From: Leguminivora glycinivorella
Taxonomy: Eukaryota > Arthropoda > Insecta > Lepidoptera > Tortricidae
Reading direction: 5' to 3'
Assembly: GCF_023078275.1 (NCBI RefSeq)
Contig: NC_062974.1
Span: 24,340,110-24,404,109, forward strand
Length of the DNA: 64,000 nucleotides
Position numbers and translations under genes: made by a program. Position 1 is the stretch's first letter; each line of letters begins with the position of its first letter. Positions 1-11,228 of this stretch are shown one piece after another. Below the pieces are notes generated by a model that worked only from the letters and a program-made list of their open reading frames with translations, was not told the origin of the DNA and did no database searches.

Positions 1-713
1 ACCTTTCTTGTAGGAAATATTATGAAGATTAATTCTGTAAAACATTAGTTTTGGCTGTGAGCCACCGATTTCGAGTTATTAACAAAAAACGGCCCATGAA
101 ATCTATTTAAAAATACTTTCCAACTAAAATATTGATCCTAGTGAAAATTCTTATAGAACCTTTCTTGTAGGAAATATTATGATAATTAATTCTGTGTAAC
201 ATTATTTTTGGCTGTGAGCCACGGTTTTCGAGTTATAAACAAAAAACGGCCCATATAATCTGCTTAAAAAAACGTACCCACCAAAATATTGATCCTAGCG
301 AAAAATCTTATATAACCTTTCTTGTAGGAAATATTATGTAGATTAATTCTGTCTAACATTATTTTTGGCTGTGAGCCACCGTTTTTGAGTTATCAACAAG
401 AAACGGCCCATGTAATCTATTTAAAAATACTTTCCAACTAAAAAATTGATCCTAGCGAAAAAACTTATATAACCTTTCTTATAGGAAATTTTATGTAGAT
501 ATTTTCTGTTTAACATATTTTTTTGCTGTGGGCTAACGTTTACGAGGTATTGACGAAAAACGGAGCATGTAATAGATTAAAATAAATTTTCTTACTAAAT
601 TATCCATTTATATATTGATCCTATCGAAAAAACGTACATAACCTTTCTTGTAGGAAATTTTATGTAGATATTTTCTGTTTAACATATTTTTTTGCTGTGG
701 GCCACCGTTTACA
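1..713. repeat. 157-bp tandem satellite, about 4.5 copies
   Basis: Units begin at 1, 158, 315, 472 and 641, each opening with ACCTTTCTTGTAGGAAAT. The first three are exactly 157 bp, the fourth is 169 bp through a small insertion, and the fifth breaks off near 713. The array runs off the left edge of the window, so its full size is unknown. No coding potential is seen. A 157-bp unit is close to nucleosome spacing, as is common for satellites, but these few copies could equally be the internal tandem part of a mobile element. Confidence 0.85.
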
Positions 714-1189
714 TACCACATACCCACTCCAAAAGGTCACAACTACATACAAGCCCCTTACAACTTACTACGTTTTTGTTCGAGAAACAACATCAATAAT
801 TACTTATTTCGGCGCGACATCTGAATACGGTTAGCCGTGGTTCTAAGAATTAGCCAAATCGCCACACGTTCTGGGACTATTGAGAGATTGTGCTGTGATA
901 GGATAATCAGTTTGCAGATTAGCCACAGGATTGTTTTATTTCCTGCAAGTCAGGCAAAATATATAAACCCATTATTTAAATTGCCTCTAACTTAGTCCAG
1001 TGAACCTATAAGATCGTAATCAGGAAATTCCGGAATTGCTGCGATAAGGGACTAAGGTTACCTATTAAATACTTGTACTTAACTATGAAAGTTTAGCACC
1101 TTTGCATGCAAATTTTTTGGGGTACAGTTTCTCTGCAACCGATTGTACGAGCATTGCTTAAAGCCTCCGCCACACATAAAGCGTTTTGA

Positions 1190-2040
1190 TAACGTAGCGT
1201 TAGCGAAGCGCAATGATAGCGGTGCGCCGGACGAACGCTGGCGTTCTGCTCGCAATCTGCGCGCATTCCGCTTCGCGATGAAAAAAAACCCGGAAAATTC
1301 CCGTTTTTTTCCATTTCCTTTGGTTTTTTTCAGAAATTTATAGAAAAAAACCGCGAAACTTTCGGCTCTTATTAAAAAAAAACGATCAAATATGAAAGAA
1401 ATTGGTCATTGTTTGGACGGACACATACCAGAGATAGAAATCGATTATTTCCAGAGCGACTTTATAAAATTAATCTTTATTCGGGTGAATTTGCACCTAC
1501 AAACGCGCTGCACCGACGACATGGAAGCAAAAATGACTGAAGTACAGACGGTCAACCAAATCTTGGCACTAAAATATGGCGCGAAAACCAAATTTTCTAT
1601 GGGAATTAATACTTTGCCCTTACATTTTTAATACATTTTTAAGTGTTAAGGCTCGTCGATGATTCCGCCAACGTCAAGGTTTAAGAAGGCACGCGTTTTA
1701 TGAAGACAATTCGCCGGTGAGCCTTATATTTTTCAAATTTACCGCCTTTTTTGATGAGAGTGAGAGTGATTAAAAGAATACTAATTTTAATAATTTATTC
1801 GTTTTTTTCTTAAAAAACCCGAAAAAACCGATTAAAACGAAAACTTCGGAAAAAAACATTTGGTTTTTTCCGGTTTTTTTGACGCTAATTTCGCTCGCCA
1901 TCCGCGCTCGTTAGTTGCCGCCGGCGTCCGCTGGGCGCAACGCCAGCGTTCGTCCGGCGCACCGCTATTGCGGGAGCGCAATAATAGCGGTTGCGACTCG
2001 CTGGCGTAGGTGGAGCCTACGCTCTCAAAACGCGCATGTA
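1190..2040. mobile_element. Element with long inverted ends (MITE or foldback)
   Basis: A perfect 28-bp inverted repeat pairs 1218-1245 with 1939-1966 (core GCGCCGGACGAACGCTGGCG). Weaker inverted similarity continues inward through T/A-rich stretches at about 1270-1370 and 1800-1880. The roughly 690-bp interior holds only short frames that resemble nothing I recognise, including 1392-1631(+). This suggests a non-autonomous DNA transposon or foldback element. The exact ends and target duplication were not resolved. Confidence 0.6.
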
Positions 2041-2966
2041 TTGTGTGGCCGAGCCTTAACTTCATGACTCCGTGTATTTGTTGGTGACTGTGCTTCGAAG
2101 TTGGCGCCATAATCCTTCTTCCATCCGACATCTTGTCCAATAAATCCAGCCCAATCGAATATACGATTTCTGAATAATTGTGTAGCACGTTCTTGACTGC
2201 TTTACGAACTTATGCGCAGGAATTGTGCCAATATGGAAATGGGACAAACATGCGCCATTACCATTTTGTTTAAACTTAATTTGTGTGAGTGTTTTTGTTT
2301 TCGTTGATTCAGAAAACAGAAATAAAATCAAGAGGAAGAAAAAGATCAGTCATTTCGTGTTCTGGAAATAAGAAGGTAGCATTATCTGTGAGATAAACAA
2401 AAATAATACTTAAAATCTTTAAGTTGGTGTACTCTTGCAAGCTATATTTTTAAGTAGCATGGATTGAAAGGCTGGCCTTTGTAAGTATAATAATATTAGG
2501 AGATTTTGTTTAGACGTCATTAAAACTATTTAGATTAGGTATTGTAATATTTTATTTCAATACAAAAAAGTAAATCCTTACATCTAAAATTTAGAAGTTG
2601 TAACAAGGAATTGGTTACCTACACAAAAAAATTACATTAATGCCGCGGGTAATGGAGAAGGCATGTCGATATGTCGTCGGACCAAACTCGCAAGGCAACC
2701 GATGTTAAAGTGGCACACATGACTTCACATGAGACACTTGCGAAACTTGTAAAACTTGCTATGCCTACTTATATAAACCGTTTTAAGTAGTATAAATGTT
2801 GTGACATATTCGTCTGCTTAACACATTACATACATGTAACATTTCATATTTCACAAATAAACTTAAAATTTCTAAAACATTTTTCATACTGAGACAGATA
2901 ATATCTTCAAGACAAACTTTGCGGGCTATAAACAGTCAGAAAAATTCGTTTCTTTGGAAAACTTAG
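2041..2966. other. Intergenic and probable 3' UTR/terminator region
   Basis: No gene is seen. Reading leftward from the gene at 3764-5467, the first AATAAA on the minus strand is at 2551-2556, beyond the tandem array. The transcript may therefore run through the array and end near 2530. The rest is AT-rich unique sequence with a few stray short frames. Confidence 0.4.
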
Positions 2967-3815
2967 GACCGCGCGTCAAGTCTGTCTTAGTGATGTGGGT
3001 TCTTGCCTTGTTTCCTCCATGGCTGGCTGGCTGCTGTGGCCCAGTCTGACAAATTTTACTCTACTTTATACGTGAGCCTAGTTATTTTCGGACACTTTAG
3101 AGCAGTGAGCCAAGTCTGTCTTGGTGTTGATCCTGGTTTGTCTTCCGGCGGGAACTCTCACGTCCACTAGAACTGCTGGTTACTGTGGTTTGACAAACTT
3201 AGCTGTACTTTGTATAACTTTTAGCTAATCTAGTCTAGTTTTTCTGGGCCACCTTAGTGCCGTCTCAGGTCTGTCTTTGTGTTACTTCGGGCTTGTCTCC
3301 TGGCGGGGTCTTTAACGTTCACCCACCTACAGGCTACTGTGGTTTACCTTAGCTGTATTTCGTATATCTTATAGGTAATTTAGTCTAGTTTTTCTGGGCC
3401 ACCTTAGTGCCGAGTGCCAGGCCTGTCTTGGTGTTGGTCCTGGCTTGTCTCCATGCTACTATAGTCTTTAATTTATATAGTACTTATAACTAAGGGAGCC
3501 TAGTTCTTTTTGGCCTCTTTAGGCTCCTGAGCCAAGTCTGTTTTCGTGTTCATTAGTCTTGGCTGGTCTCCTTAATTTTGTATTTGTAACTTATAGCTAA
3601 TAAGTGTAGTCTAGTTTTTTTGGGCCACCTTAGTGCCGTGGGCCAGGTCTGTCTTGGTGTTGGTCCTGGCTTGTCTCCCGGCGGGAACGCCCACGTTCAC
3701 CCCAACTGCTGGCTACTGTGGTTTAGCTTAGCTGTACTTTATGTAACTTAAAGCTAATCTAGTCTAGTTTTTCTGGGCCACCTTAGTGCCGTGGGCCAGG
3801 TCTGTCTTGGTGTTG
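2967..3815 (-). repeat. Tandem copies of the terminal coding segment, 7 units of 111-155 bp
   Basis: The word TCTGTCTTGGTGTTGGTCCT recurs, with variation, at about 2981, 3115, 3270, 3422, 3537, 3648 and 3801, giving periods of 134, 155, 152, 115, 111 and 153 bp. The rightmost unit (3801) is the real 3' coding end of the minus-strand gene 3764-5467. The other six lie downstream of its stop codon. On the minus strand each unit can be read as a decayed version of the protein's C-terminus, and several keep the TAG stop. The array is probably in the 3' UTR. Confidence 0.8.
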
Positions 3816-5467
3816 GTCCTGGCTTGTCTCCCGGCGGGGGCGCGAACGTTCAGCACAGACTCCACCACCACTTCCTCGATGAAGGGCTGGCTTCCGGTGT
3901 CTGAAACAATCATTCAACCAAATTTAAACTACGTGAATGAAGCTGTCAAGTATACCGATGCCGATGTAAGTGGAAATGAGAAAGATCTACATCTGTATAT
4001 TGATCTGACTGCAACTTTATAAAAAATCACTTCAAGGAATTTAGTTTTTTTATTCATGGCAAGTTTCATTTTCCCGACATACGTTTCAAAAGTTTTAGAA
4101 TATTTTCTGTGATGATCTATTGCTATCGCAAAATGATATAATTTAAAACAAAAATGTTTAATAATATAAAGGACTACCTACATTATTCAAATGTATCTTT
4201 TAAGACGATACATGAGCAAAAAATGCTAAAATGGAAAGGAGGGCTCATTTCAATTTGGGAATTTTAGTTAAGTATACTAGTGTTAATAACTAGATTTATC
4301 AAAAAAAAAATTGTCCATTAAGAACAACTCAGTTAAAAGATATTGCGAAAAAATCTTTAAAATCGAAGTTCCGCTCTCGACTGTTTCCTCCTTCAAAACT
4401 TAATCAATCGGAATGAACTGTTTGACCGTTTAGTTTTTTTTTTTGCTAATTGTTACCAATGTTGAGTATCACACCTTTTTTTGCGCCATAATGAAAAAGG
4501 CCGTTTTTGGAATTTTTTCGTTGGCTCTAGCGTCATTAAAAATAAAAAATATCAAAAAAATCAAAACGGTCCGACACATAAAAATAATAATAATCTGTGT
4601 TGAAAAAAATCATTGCTCTATCTTTAAAAACCACGAAGGAAATAGTCGAGAGCGTATGTATGGAGATTGAATGTATCGTCTTGCATATGCATAAACATGT
4701 TTCGTAATCGTAAATCAAACGATTAATATAAGAACCGGTAATTTTTAATCACATACAAAAACACTGACTAATCAGTTGCACCGTATAAGGAAAATGCATC
4801 CATTCGCGTTTGAAGATTTAATATACATAAATTTACTTAGATTAACTTTACCGAGAAATGAACATCTACAAGTTTAGTGTCTATGTCTCAACTTATAATA
4901 ACAAAAATACATACACGTTTAAGATATTAAATAACTGATGAGGTCAAGGACATACGATGTTGCGTCTAATTGTTAAGTAGATGATTATTATAATAGCAAG
5001 TTTTTCTGATTAGTACATAATGAATATAATATAAAAAAAACTTGTCATGTTTTTGTGATGCCTAAAAAACTACTTCCAACAGCCCAGTTACTAGTAATGA
5101 TTGTTGATCTAGAGAAAAAATACATTTGATTCTTTACACGATTTGATACCAAGTGGGCAATATTATGTTACATTACAAATATTTAATTTCACAGACGCTC
5201 AATCACTTTTTAATACAAGTTTAAATAATTACCCCATTATTAAAGTTCGTTTGTCCCTTGCCGACGAATCAGTGTGATAGAAAAGGACAAACGAACTTTA
5301 TCTGCTTAATAAATAAATTTACTTATTTTGAATACCTATCCGTTACTTGAACTTGATTAAATAAATAAAGAAAAATCTTCACCTGTTGGTCCTGCTTGCA
5401 ACGTAGACTTCTGCGGTGCCGCCACCACCGCCGCTAACACCACCAAAAAAATCAACAAGACTCTCAT
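3764..5467 (-). CDS. Small secreted basic peptide gene, two exons (73 aa)
   Basis: Exon 1 is 5383-5467 and encodes a signal peptide (MRVLLIFLVVLAAVVAAP) plus about ten residues. It ends in a GTGAAG donor, phase 1. Exon 2 is 3764-3900, entered at a TTGTTTCAG acceptor, and finishes ...GTKVAQKN-TAG. The join gives 222 nt and 73 residues in one open frame. The mature part has an acidic patch (IEEVVVES) followed by a basic tail (PAGRQARTNTKTD). I recognise no family. Exon layout matches the other secreted-protein genes in this window. The intron carries a TTAA-flanked MITE (4200-4684) and a hairpin (5242-5299). The terminal coding segment is tandemly repeated downstream. A GTG-initiated frame on the opposite strand over exon 2 is an antisense shadow. 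Confidence 0.7.
4200..4684. mobile_element. TTAA-flanked MITE (piggyBac-type ends), copy 1
   Basis: It begins TTAA-GACGATACATGAG and ends GTATCGTC followed by TTGC, a decayed TTAA. The 8-bp ends are exact inverted repeats. The internal sequence (CGCTCTCGACTGTTTCCTCC, GGTCCGACACA) is shared with copies at 10452-10863, 21539-21893 and about 33826-33935. TTAA target sites with short inverted ends are typical of the piggyBac superfamily. No transposase is present. It sits in the intron of 3764-5467. Confidence 0.65.
5242..5299. repeat. 15-bp inverted repeat hairpin
   Basis: AAAGTTCGTTTGTCC at 5242-5256 is the exact complement of 5285-5299, with a 28-nt loop. It lies in the intron of 3764-5467. 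It is probably a remnant of a palindromic MITE. Confidence 0.7.
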
Positions 5468-5510
5468 GGCTATGGTTTTTACTTTTTAAACTTTGACAGC
5501 GCGCTATTTA

Positions 5511-5597
5511 GCCAGTGCGTACTTTTTTAAGTGGCCAGTACGTTGTAGTTTTTAGTGGCCAGTACGCTGTGTATTTATTTTGTTAGTGGCCAGTGCG
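5511..5597 (-). promoter_or_regulatory. Promoter-proximal repeats, four copies of (G)GCCAGTRCG
   Basis: GCCAGTRCG occurs at 5511, 5533, 5557 and 5588 (read on minus as CGYACTGGC, followed by CACT in three of the four copies). The copies are 22-31 bp apart and lie 45-130 bp upstream of the ATG of 3764-5467. A weak TATA-like TAAATAG (minus) is at about 5502-5508. Position and repetition suggest binding sites, but this is inference from layout only. Confidence 0.4.
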
Positions 5598-6201
5598 TTT
5601 TTATCAAAGTGACAGGTTAGAGTGCCGCTAGCGCACTGCGGGTGAGATGTCACCGAGTCGGTCGACGACGTCGGTGGTCAATTCTGCAGCGATAACAATT
5701 TTATTATTGCTTAACCTCCTGAGTCCCAGAGGTGATGAATGCTTCTGTCTAAAACAAGAATAAGTATAAGCATGAAATCAACGTATTCTTCTATGTTTTA
5801 ACTACAAGAGGGAGAAATTTTGGATACTTAATTACAGGTTTTATTTTTTGTGGCGGCAGCGTGCAAGGTCTCGTGAGTAAGGATACGAGTGGTGAATATA
5901 TGCTGCCAGTTTTCCCTTAATTGCCTTATACAACACCCACGAGACAAGATGTGGTTTGTGGTGCTATTTTTTCTGATGTCGGCATCACTCGGCAGTCTCT
6001 CGGCACGATACTTACAGGTTCAATTAGTGCACTTAATGCAAGTACAATAAAAGTGAAAACAAAGACAGAAGAGACTGTCTATCGGTGGGAAACTATTAGG
6101 AATACACCCTAATGGTGAGTTGCTTCCGTTGCATATGGAAGGTATGTGTGTTGCTTATTGTTGACATTGAACACTCCTCGCTCGCTGCATCTGTAATAAG
6201 T

Positions 6202-6311
6202 AACGCCGTGTCTTGCGTGGACGACGGTCGCCGTCGCGTCTCATACTTCCATATCGATAAGGTTTGATTTCGTATGCGTCGCATTGACCGTCGCCCACGC
6301 AAGCCACGGCG
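6202..6311. repeat. GC-rich inverted repeat
   Basis: The arms 6202-6245 and 6272-6311 are imperfect reverse complements (ACGCCGTGTCTTGCGTGGAC against the complement of CCCACGCAAGCCACGGCGT). The hairpin is strikingly GC-rich against an AT-rich background. It is probably the core of a palindromic MITE. Confidence 0.55.
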
Positions 6312-6774
6312 TAAGAGGGTTTGAAATCGAAGTTAAATTTTCGTGAAAATATTGAAAACACTCGTTTTTTAGGGTTCCGTATTTTATAGGAAGGTCAATG
6401 CAAATTTGCATAATATTTGCAGAATGGCCGCCATGTTGCATAAGGTTCGCGAGTGGGCGATTTCCAATCCACTCCCGCGCAGCCTACACTGCGACCCGCT
6501 TATATTACACATACACGCATTTTATAAAAGGCTTGTGACATAAACTATGTACCGATACTGTCTCTCTTTGTCTTAAATAAAATCATTAATTATTTTAATT
6601 TCATTTTGTATATATTTTTTATCGATGGCTATACTTTTCTTCCAATTCGATATAATTTAGTTGAGTTGTTTTACATAACATAACACTTACACTATACACT
6701 ATACATTTGTTTACATTTGTTTACGAATTAACGTTGGCAATAAAACTTAAATATAATTATACTCTGATGTGACC

Positions 6775-7031
6775 TAGGTTCCGGCAGAAAATCAGTGCTT
6801 TGGTCGAAAGAGCGAAGCGTATCACTGAGCCGAGACCCTTTTGTCCTGCTGCAACGCACACAGTTGTATTCTGTACTTTAATTTTTTACTATTGTTTGTT
6901 TTTTTCTGTCTTTTATTCATTTTATTGCTGTCTCTTTTTATTATGTTGCGATTAATTTGTGTCTCCTTTAATCTGTATATTGTGTGTGTTTGCAGTTTGC
7001 CAAATAAATGATTTATCTATCTATCTATCTT
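6775..7031 (+). mobile_element. LINE-type 3' end fragment with (TCTA)n tail
   Basis: The segment ends CCAAATAAATGATTTATC followed by a TCTA microsatellite, a typical end for insect non-LTR retrotransposons. No coding part remains. The family assignment is from general familiarity with such tails. Confidence 0.45.
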
Positions 7032-7387
7032 TTATCAGAGTTCATGTACCTACTACTTATATAGTCATCTCCGTACTATAATATCGAGTCAGATTGGTAT
7101 CAAGCTCAAGCTTAATCTTAACCCCGGGACTTCTAGTCTTCGGCCCTACGCGGAGCTCGGCCTTTGGCCTTCACCTATAGACACTAGTCCTAGATATTAA
7201 GGTTAAGAATTTTGAAAAAAAATTGGAAAAAAAGGCTTATATGTATAAGCAAATCAGTTCTATTTCTAACTCTCTCTTCCTCTTTTTTATGTACCTACCC
7301 TTATTTAGTTACATAGCAAATTACAGGTAGGCAAAAAAAAGTAGAAATGAACATTTTTTTTCTCATACAAGACTCTTGTATGAAAAA

Positions 7388-7518
7388 CCACCGTCTACGT
7401 AAATAATTATTATTGTTACGTATTGGCAGCTATTGATATTGAGTCACTCATGTAACAAGAGTGACTCAATATCAATAGCTGCCAGTGCCACATTCAAAGC
7501 GTTTTACGTAGACGGTGG
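7388..7518. repeat. Nested hairpin element
   Basis: There are two concentric perfect inverted repeats. The outer arms are 7388-7403 and 7503-7518 (CCACCGTCTACGTAAA). The inner arms are 7424-7449 and 7459-7484 (26 bp, starting TGGCAGCTATTGATATTGAG). The loop is only 9 nt. This is a small palindromic MITE. Confidence 0.8.
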
Positions 7519-8797
7519 CGGCCCTATTATTGTCTACTCTTTTTTTTTTTTTTTTTTCATGGAATAGGAGGCAAACGAGCAGACAGGTAACGACTCTTTT
7601 TGCCTGGCCGTACAGGGTTAAATCTTGTGATAAATCTGTGCAGATGTAAATATGTAATAGGAATGGCATGTTCGTAACTTCGTAATTAACACGCATGTTT
7701 ACAATGATTATGTATTTAGCAAAACCACACGCCACAACCTTCAGAGTTCAAAGATGTGCTAACTATGTCACCGTGATTATGTCGTAAATATGTTTACTAA
7801 ACTAAATGTATACATTAATTAGCAAAAATAGTGTGTAGGTAACTGTGTATAATAAATATATCCCATAATTAATATATGTAAATATGTATAACCCTTAGAC
7901 TAAATATATACATCAATGGTATAACCATTTTATTTATTTATAAAACGCGCAGAGTTAATTTAGACGGACTCTAGTAAACTAGGTACTTAGACTGACAAAA
8001 ACTTTTATTACAACCATTCGTTTAAATTAAATTAATAGAATAGAATAGAATAGAAGAAATGTATTCAGAAAACGCTTAAATTTAGGAATTACATAGACAG
8101 TACTAATTTATTGTTAAGCGTCACTGAAAGGGTCTCCACTCAGCTTAATGTCAAGATACCACTTAAGGATCTCGACGCTGGTCTTCCGTGGAAACCCTCC
8201 GAGAGAGCGTAACTACATGCGCATATATCATTAGACGGATTCGCATAATTGAAATCACGGTAGGTATACACTATTTTTAGCGTTTTTATTGTCATGTCAA
8301 ACAAATTGCTAAAATACATATGTCATGACAAATGCTAAAATTTCTTCGAACTGACTAACGGTATGTATTATAGTTTGAAATACTTGGTTAATAGATTGCC
8401 TTTATAGAAATATGTGCATTTTCTGAAAAGTTCCTTTCTTTATCTGGCACGAAGGACCAATATAAATTCATGGACTCTGCAATCCGTTTAAAATAACTTT
8501 TTTGCAATTGCTATTTACAATGGATTTCAGTGTCATGGGAAAAATAACATATAAGAAATGGTATTGTATACGCATCCTTACAATTTAGGGGGCCCATTTC
8601 ACTCGAGAAAGTGGCACTAATGGCACTATAATGTAACTACCATTTATGAACACTTGACTTCTGAAAGTTCTAAAGCAGGTTGATGATTAGAAATACTTGT
8701 ACATCTTGAAAAACAAAAACGTAATATCATAATCTAAAAATCCAACTATCACATAAAAAGCAAAATAAAACGATAAAATGTAGACAGACTAATTTAA

Positions 8798-10259
8798 TCA
8801 TCGCCAAAAATTAAAGAACGGGTTAAAACTAGGATACACAAACTCTCTCATTTTTGCTTCTGGTAACTCCTTCACCCTCCACGGGTCTTCAAACAGATAC
8901 TGGTTCTGCATCGGCCACTGCCATTGCCTCCAGTCCATAGGCCAATAAGCAGGCCCAATAGAAGAGGTAAGAGCGGAAGAAACGCCTAAAGCGCCTGGGT
9001 GAATTTGAATACTGCTTCCATATTTGCCATTGATTGCTTTGAGTGATGTGGCAGGGTTGTAGAGCTTGTAGAACTCTTTGGCTGTGTTGGGGCCAGGTCC
9101 AGGATAAAAGTGGACGCCTCCTGAGGTGGATATACGACCGTTTCTAGAGGTGACTCTTGCGATGGAGGCGACGCCAAATATTTTTGGGTCTGATTGGCGT
9201 TCAGGTCTGAAGTCGATGGTGGTTTCACCTGAAAGAAGACAAGGTACCTAATGAAAAAGAATTGCGTTGAGTGAATCGCGTTCCTCGCGTTTGGAAGGGG
9301 TGTTAAACGTGGTAAGTACTGAAATACTGCATTACGACTTGCATGAAATGACTTGATTACGACAAGAAGAGGAAATTGATGAAAAATAAGAAGAGGTGAG
9401 CAGATTAAAGGTGTACATAAGTGCTGTTTAAAAGTAAAATTAGTTTTTTATTTACGTATGTGTTTTCTTAGGATCGTATCAAAACAATTTATTATTTATG
9501 TAACCAGAAACGTGTAAAAATAAGTAGAGGGAGTCCTGGAAACTTGACATTTCATTAAAAATGTGCCACATTTACGGATCCTATATACCAGCGGTTCTCA
9601 AACTTATTTTCCCATGGAACCCTTTTGTAAAGCAAATTGTCTGACGGAACCCTCAAATTAAATAAATAAAAAAAATCGGCGGGGTGTTATAAGTTTAACG
9701 TGTCTGTCTGTCTGTGTGTGTGTCTGTCTGCGGCATCGTAGCTCCCGAACCGATGAACCGATTTGGATTTAGTTTTTTTTTGTCTAAAAGCTGAGTAAGT
9801 CGGGAGTGTTCTTAGCCATGTTTCATGAAAATCGGTCGAGTATGTCGCGGTCGGGGTTTTTTTCAAAATTTTAATTTTGTGGTTAGGTTTAATAAGTCTT
9901 AATCATAATAGTAAAATGTAATCACTAGATTAGATTCTAAATGTGAGGTATTACATGGAACTGTTTTTATTTTTACAATTGGGGAATCTTTAGTTGTATA
10001 TGGAAGAGAGTTGAAGTCGCATATCAGTCAACCAAAATTCACACGGAGCCCCCAAAGAGGTTTTGCGGAGCCCTAGGGCTCCGCGGAGCACACTTTGAGA
10101 ATGGCTGCTATATATATACATATAGTAAGGGTTTATACTATATATACCTATAGGTATTAGGTACCTGCAGAACCTACATGCAAATAATATAAACTCACCT
10201 GCATTAACAGTAACAAACACAAATGCAACCAAATTGAGGAACCACGCAAGTCTCGCCAT
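8798..10259 (-). CDS. Secreted aromatic-rich protein gene, two exons (163 aa)
   Basis: Exon 1 is 10199-10259 (61 nt) and encodes a signal peptide beginning MARLAWFLNLVAFVFVTVNA. The donor is GTGAGT, phase 1. Exon 2 is 8798-9228, after a TTCTTTCAG acceptor. The join gives 492 nt. The mature protein begins GETTIDFRPE, has a Gly/Pro segment (HFYPGPGPN), and ends in a Trp/Phe/Pro-rich tail (WPMDWRQWQWPM ... NPFFNFW). No known domain is recognised. A competing frame over exon 2 (8986-9228) lacks this coherent tail and does not join exon 1 in phase. The minus-strand TATA-like TATAAATC at 10303-10310 is about 45 bp upstream. The intron contains a hAT-like element. The role is unknown; a structural secretion product is plausible. 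Confidence 0.75.
9589..10107. mobile_element. hAT-like non-autonomous element with 8-bp target duplication
   Basis: The left end CAGCGGTTCTCAAAC matches the complement of the right end CTTTGAGAATGGCTG. It is flanked by CTATATAC (9581-9588) and CTATATAT (10108-10115), a near-perfect 8-bp duplication as made by hAT transposases. It is 519 bp with no transposase. A second repeat (GGGGTGTTATAAG ... about 9675-9870) is nested inside. The element lies in the intron of 8798-10259. Confidence 0.75.
9670..9870 (+). repeat. Interspersed (CTGT)n-core repeat, copy 1
   Basis: GGGGTGTTATAAGTTTAACG is followed by a CTGT/GTGT tract, then CATCGTAGCTCCCGAAC and ATGTTTCATGAAAATCGGTC. Related copies are at about 23788-24010 and 51611-51815. 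It is non-coding. Confidence 0.7.
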
Positions 10260-10302
10260 CGTGATAAACTACAACCAAATGCAATCTACTCCTATCACCC
10301 CC

Positions 10303-10310
10303 GATTTATA
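10303..10310 (-). promoter_or_regulatory. TATA-like box of gene 8798-10259
   Basis: The minus strand reads TATAAATC 44-51 bp before the ATG. This spacing fits a TATA box with a short 5' UTR. Confidence 0.5.
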
Positions 10311-10451
10311 TTTACCAAGATAAAATTACAAGTTTTCATTAATGATATTTAAAACGGTTCTTAATCAATATTTATTGAACTTTGGCAGATCAATTTCCTA
10401 TGCAGCCGTGTGATGTCTATAATTTCTCCGCTATTACTTCGACGTGAGACT

Positions 10452-10863
10452 TTAAGAGGCAACAGGAGTGAAAACGCTAAAATGGAAAAGAGCTCACTTT
10501 AAAATCGGGGTACCGCTCTCGACTGTTTCCTCCAAAACTTGACCAGTCGGAACGACATTTGAGAATCTATTTAAGTAGATAAAAAATCTATGTCGGACTG
10601 TTTTGTTTTTTTTGGCTAATCGTTATGAATTTTAAACATCACACTTTTTTTTGCGGCGTACTCAATCAGGCCGTTTTTGAAAAAAATTTGATGGGCTCTA
10701 AAATAAGAATATTAAAAAAAGAAAAACAGTCCGACACAGATAAAATTAATAATAATCTGTATGGAATAAATCGTTGCCTTATCTTCAAAAACCAGAAAGG
10801 AAACAATCGAGAGCACGTCGAGAGCGTTTGTATGGAGAATTAACCCCTCCTGTTCTGTCTTAA
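10452..10863. mobile_element. TTAA-flanked MITE, copy 2
   Basis: It is flanked by TTAA on both sides (10452-10455, 10860-10863). The ends GAGGCAACAGGAG and CTCCTGTTCTGTC are imperfect inverted repeats. The body matches the 4200-4684 element. It is 412 bp long and gives the clearest boundaries of the family. Confidence 0.7.
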
Positions 10864-11052
10864 CCAAAAGTGTTTGTAAAAACTGTAATAGCTCTCCTAA
10901 TACAGTAATTGCAGCAATTGTTTAAAGTAATTATTTGGTTTATTGATTAGTGTGAAGATAGGAGTAACTGTACTTGAAGATGAATGATAGTGTGGCAAAA
11001 GTCGGACGAATGTCTGTTGCTATGCTAGTTTAAATTAGAAATATTTATTACT

Positions 11053-11228
11053 AGCTTTTGCCCGCGGCTTCGCACGCTTTAGAAAGAGACAAAAAGGAGC
11101 CTATGTCACTCTCCATCCCTTCAACTATTTCCACTTAAAAAATCACGTCAATTCGTCGCTCCGTCTGGCCGTGAAAGATGGGTAAACAAACAGACACACA
11201 CACTTTCCCATTTATAATATTAGTATGG
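11053..11228 (+). repeat. Interspersed repeat (CTAGCTTTTGCCCGCGGCTTCG family), copy 1
   Basis: It opens ACTAGCTTTTGCCCGCGGCTT and ends CCCATTTATAATATTAGTATG. The same start and end occur at 13081-13254. It has no coding capacity. This is a repeat type I associate with lepidopteran genomes, but I do not assign a class. Confidence 0.7.

Larger units (their letters stand above)
5598..8797. other. Intergenic region filled with repeats
   Basis: No gene is supported. Visible structures are an inverted repeat at 6202-6311, a LINE-like 3' tail at 6775-7031, a nested hairpin element at 7388-7518, a T-rich tract with a common lepidopteran repeat tail at 7542-7610, and a short AATAG repeat near 8040-8055. 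The remainder is AT-rich unique sequence. Confidence 0.5.

Noticed and set aside
1392..1631. 79-codon plus frame
   Set aside because: It lies inside the inverted-end element at 1190-2040 and resembles no transposase I recognise.
3786..4022. Plus-strand frame with a signal-peptide-like start (VLVLVLACLPAGA)
   Set aside because: It starts with GTG, lies antisense to the real exon 2 of the 3764-5467 gene, and its start falls in the tandem repeat.
8986..9228. 80-codon minus frame beginning KPPSTSDLNANQ
   Set aside because: It starts with GTG at the splice acceptor; the phase-correct join to the signal-peptide exon uses a different frame that stays open to 8798.
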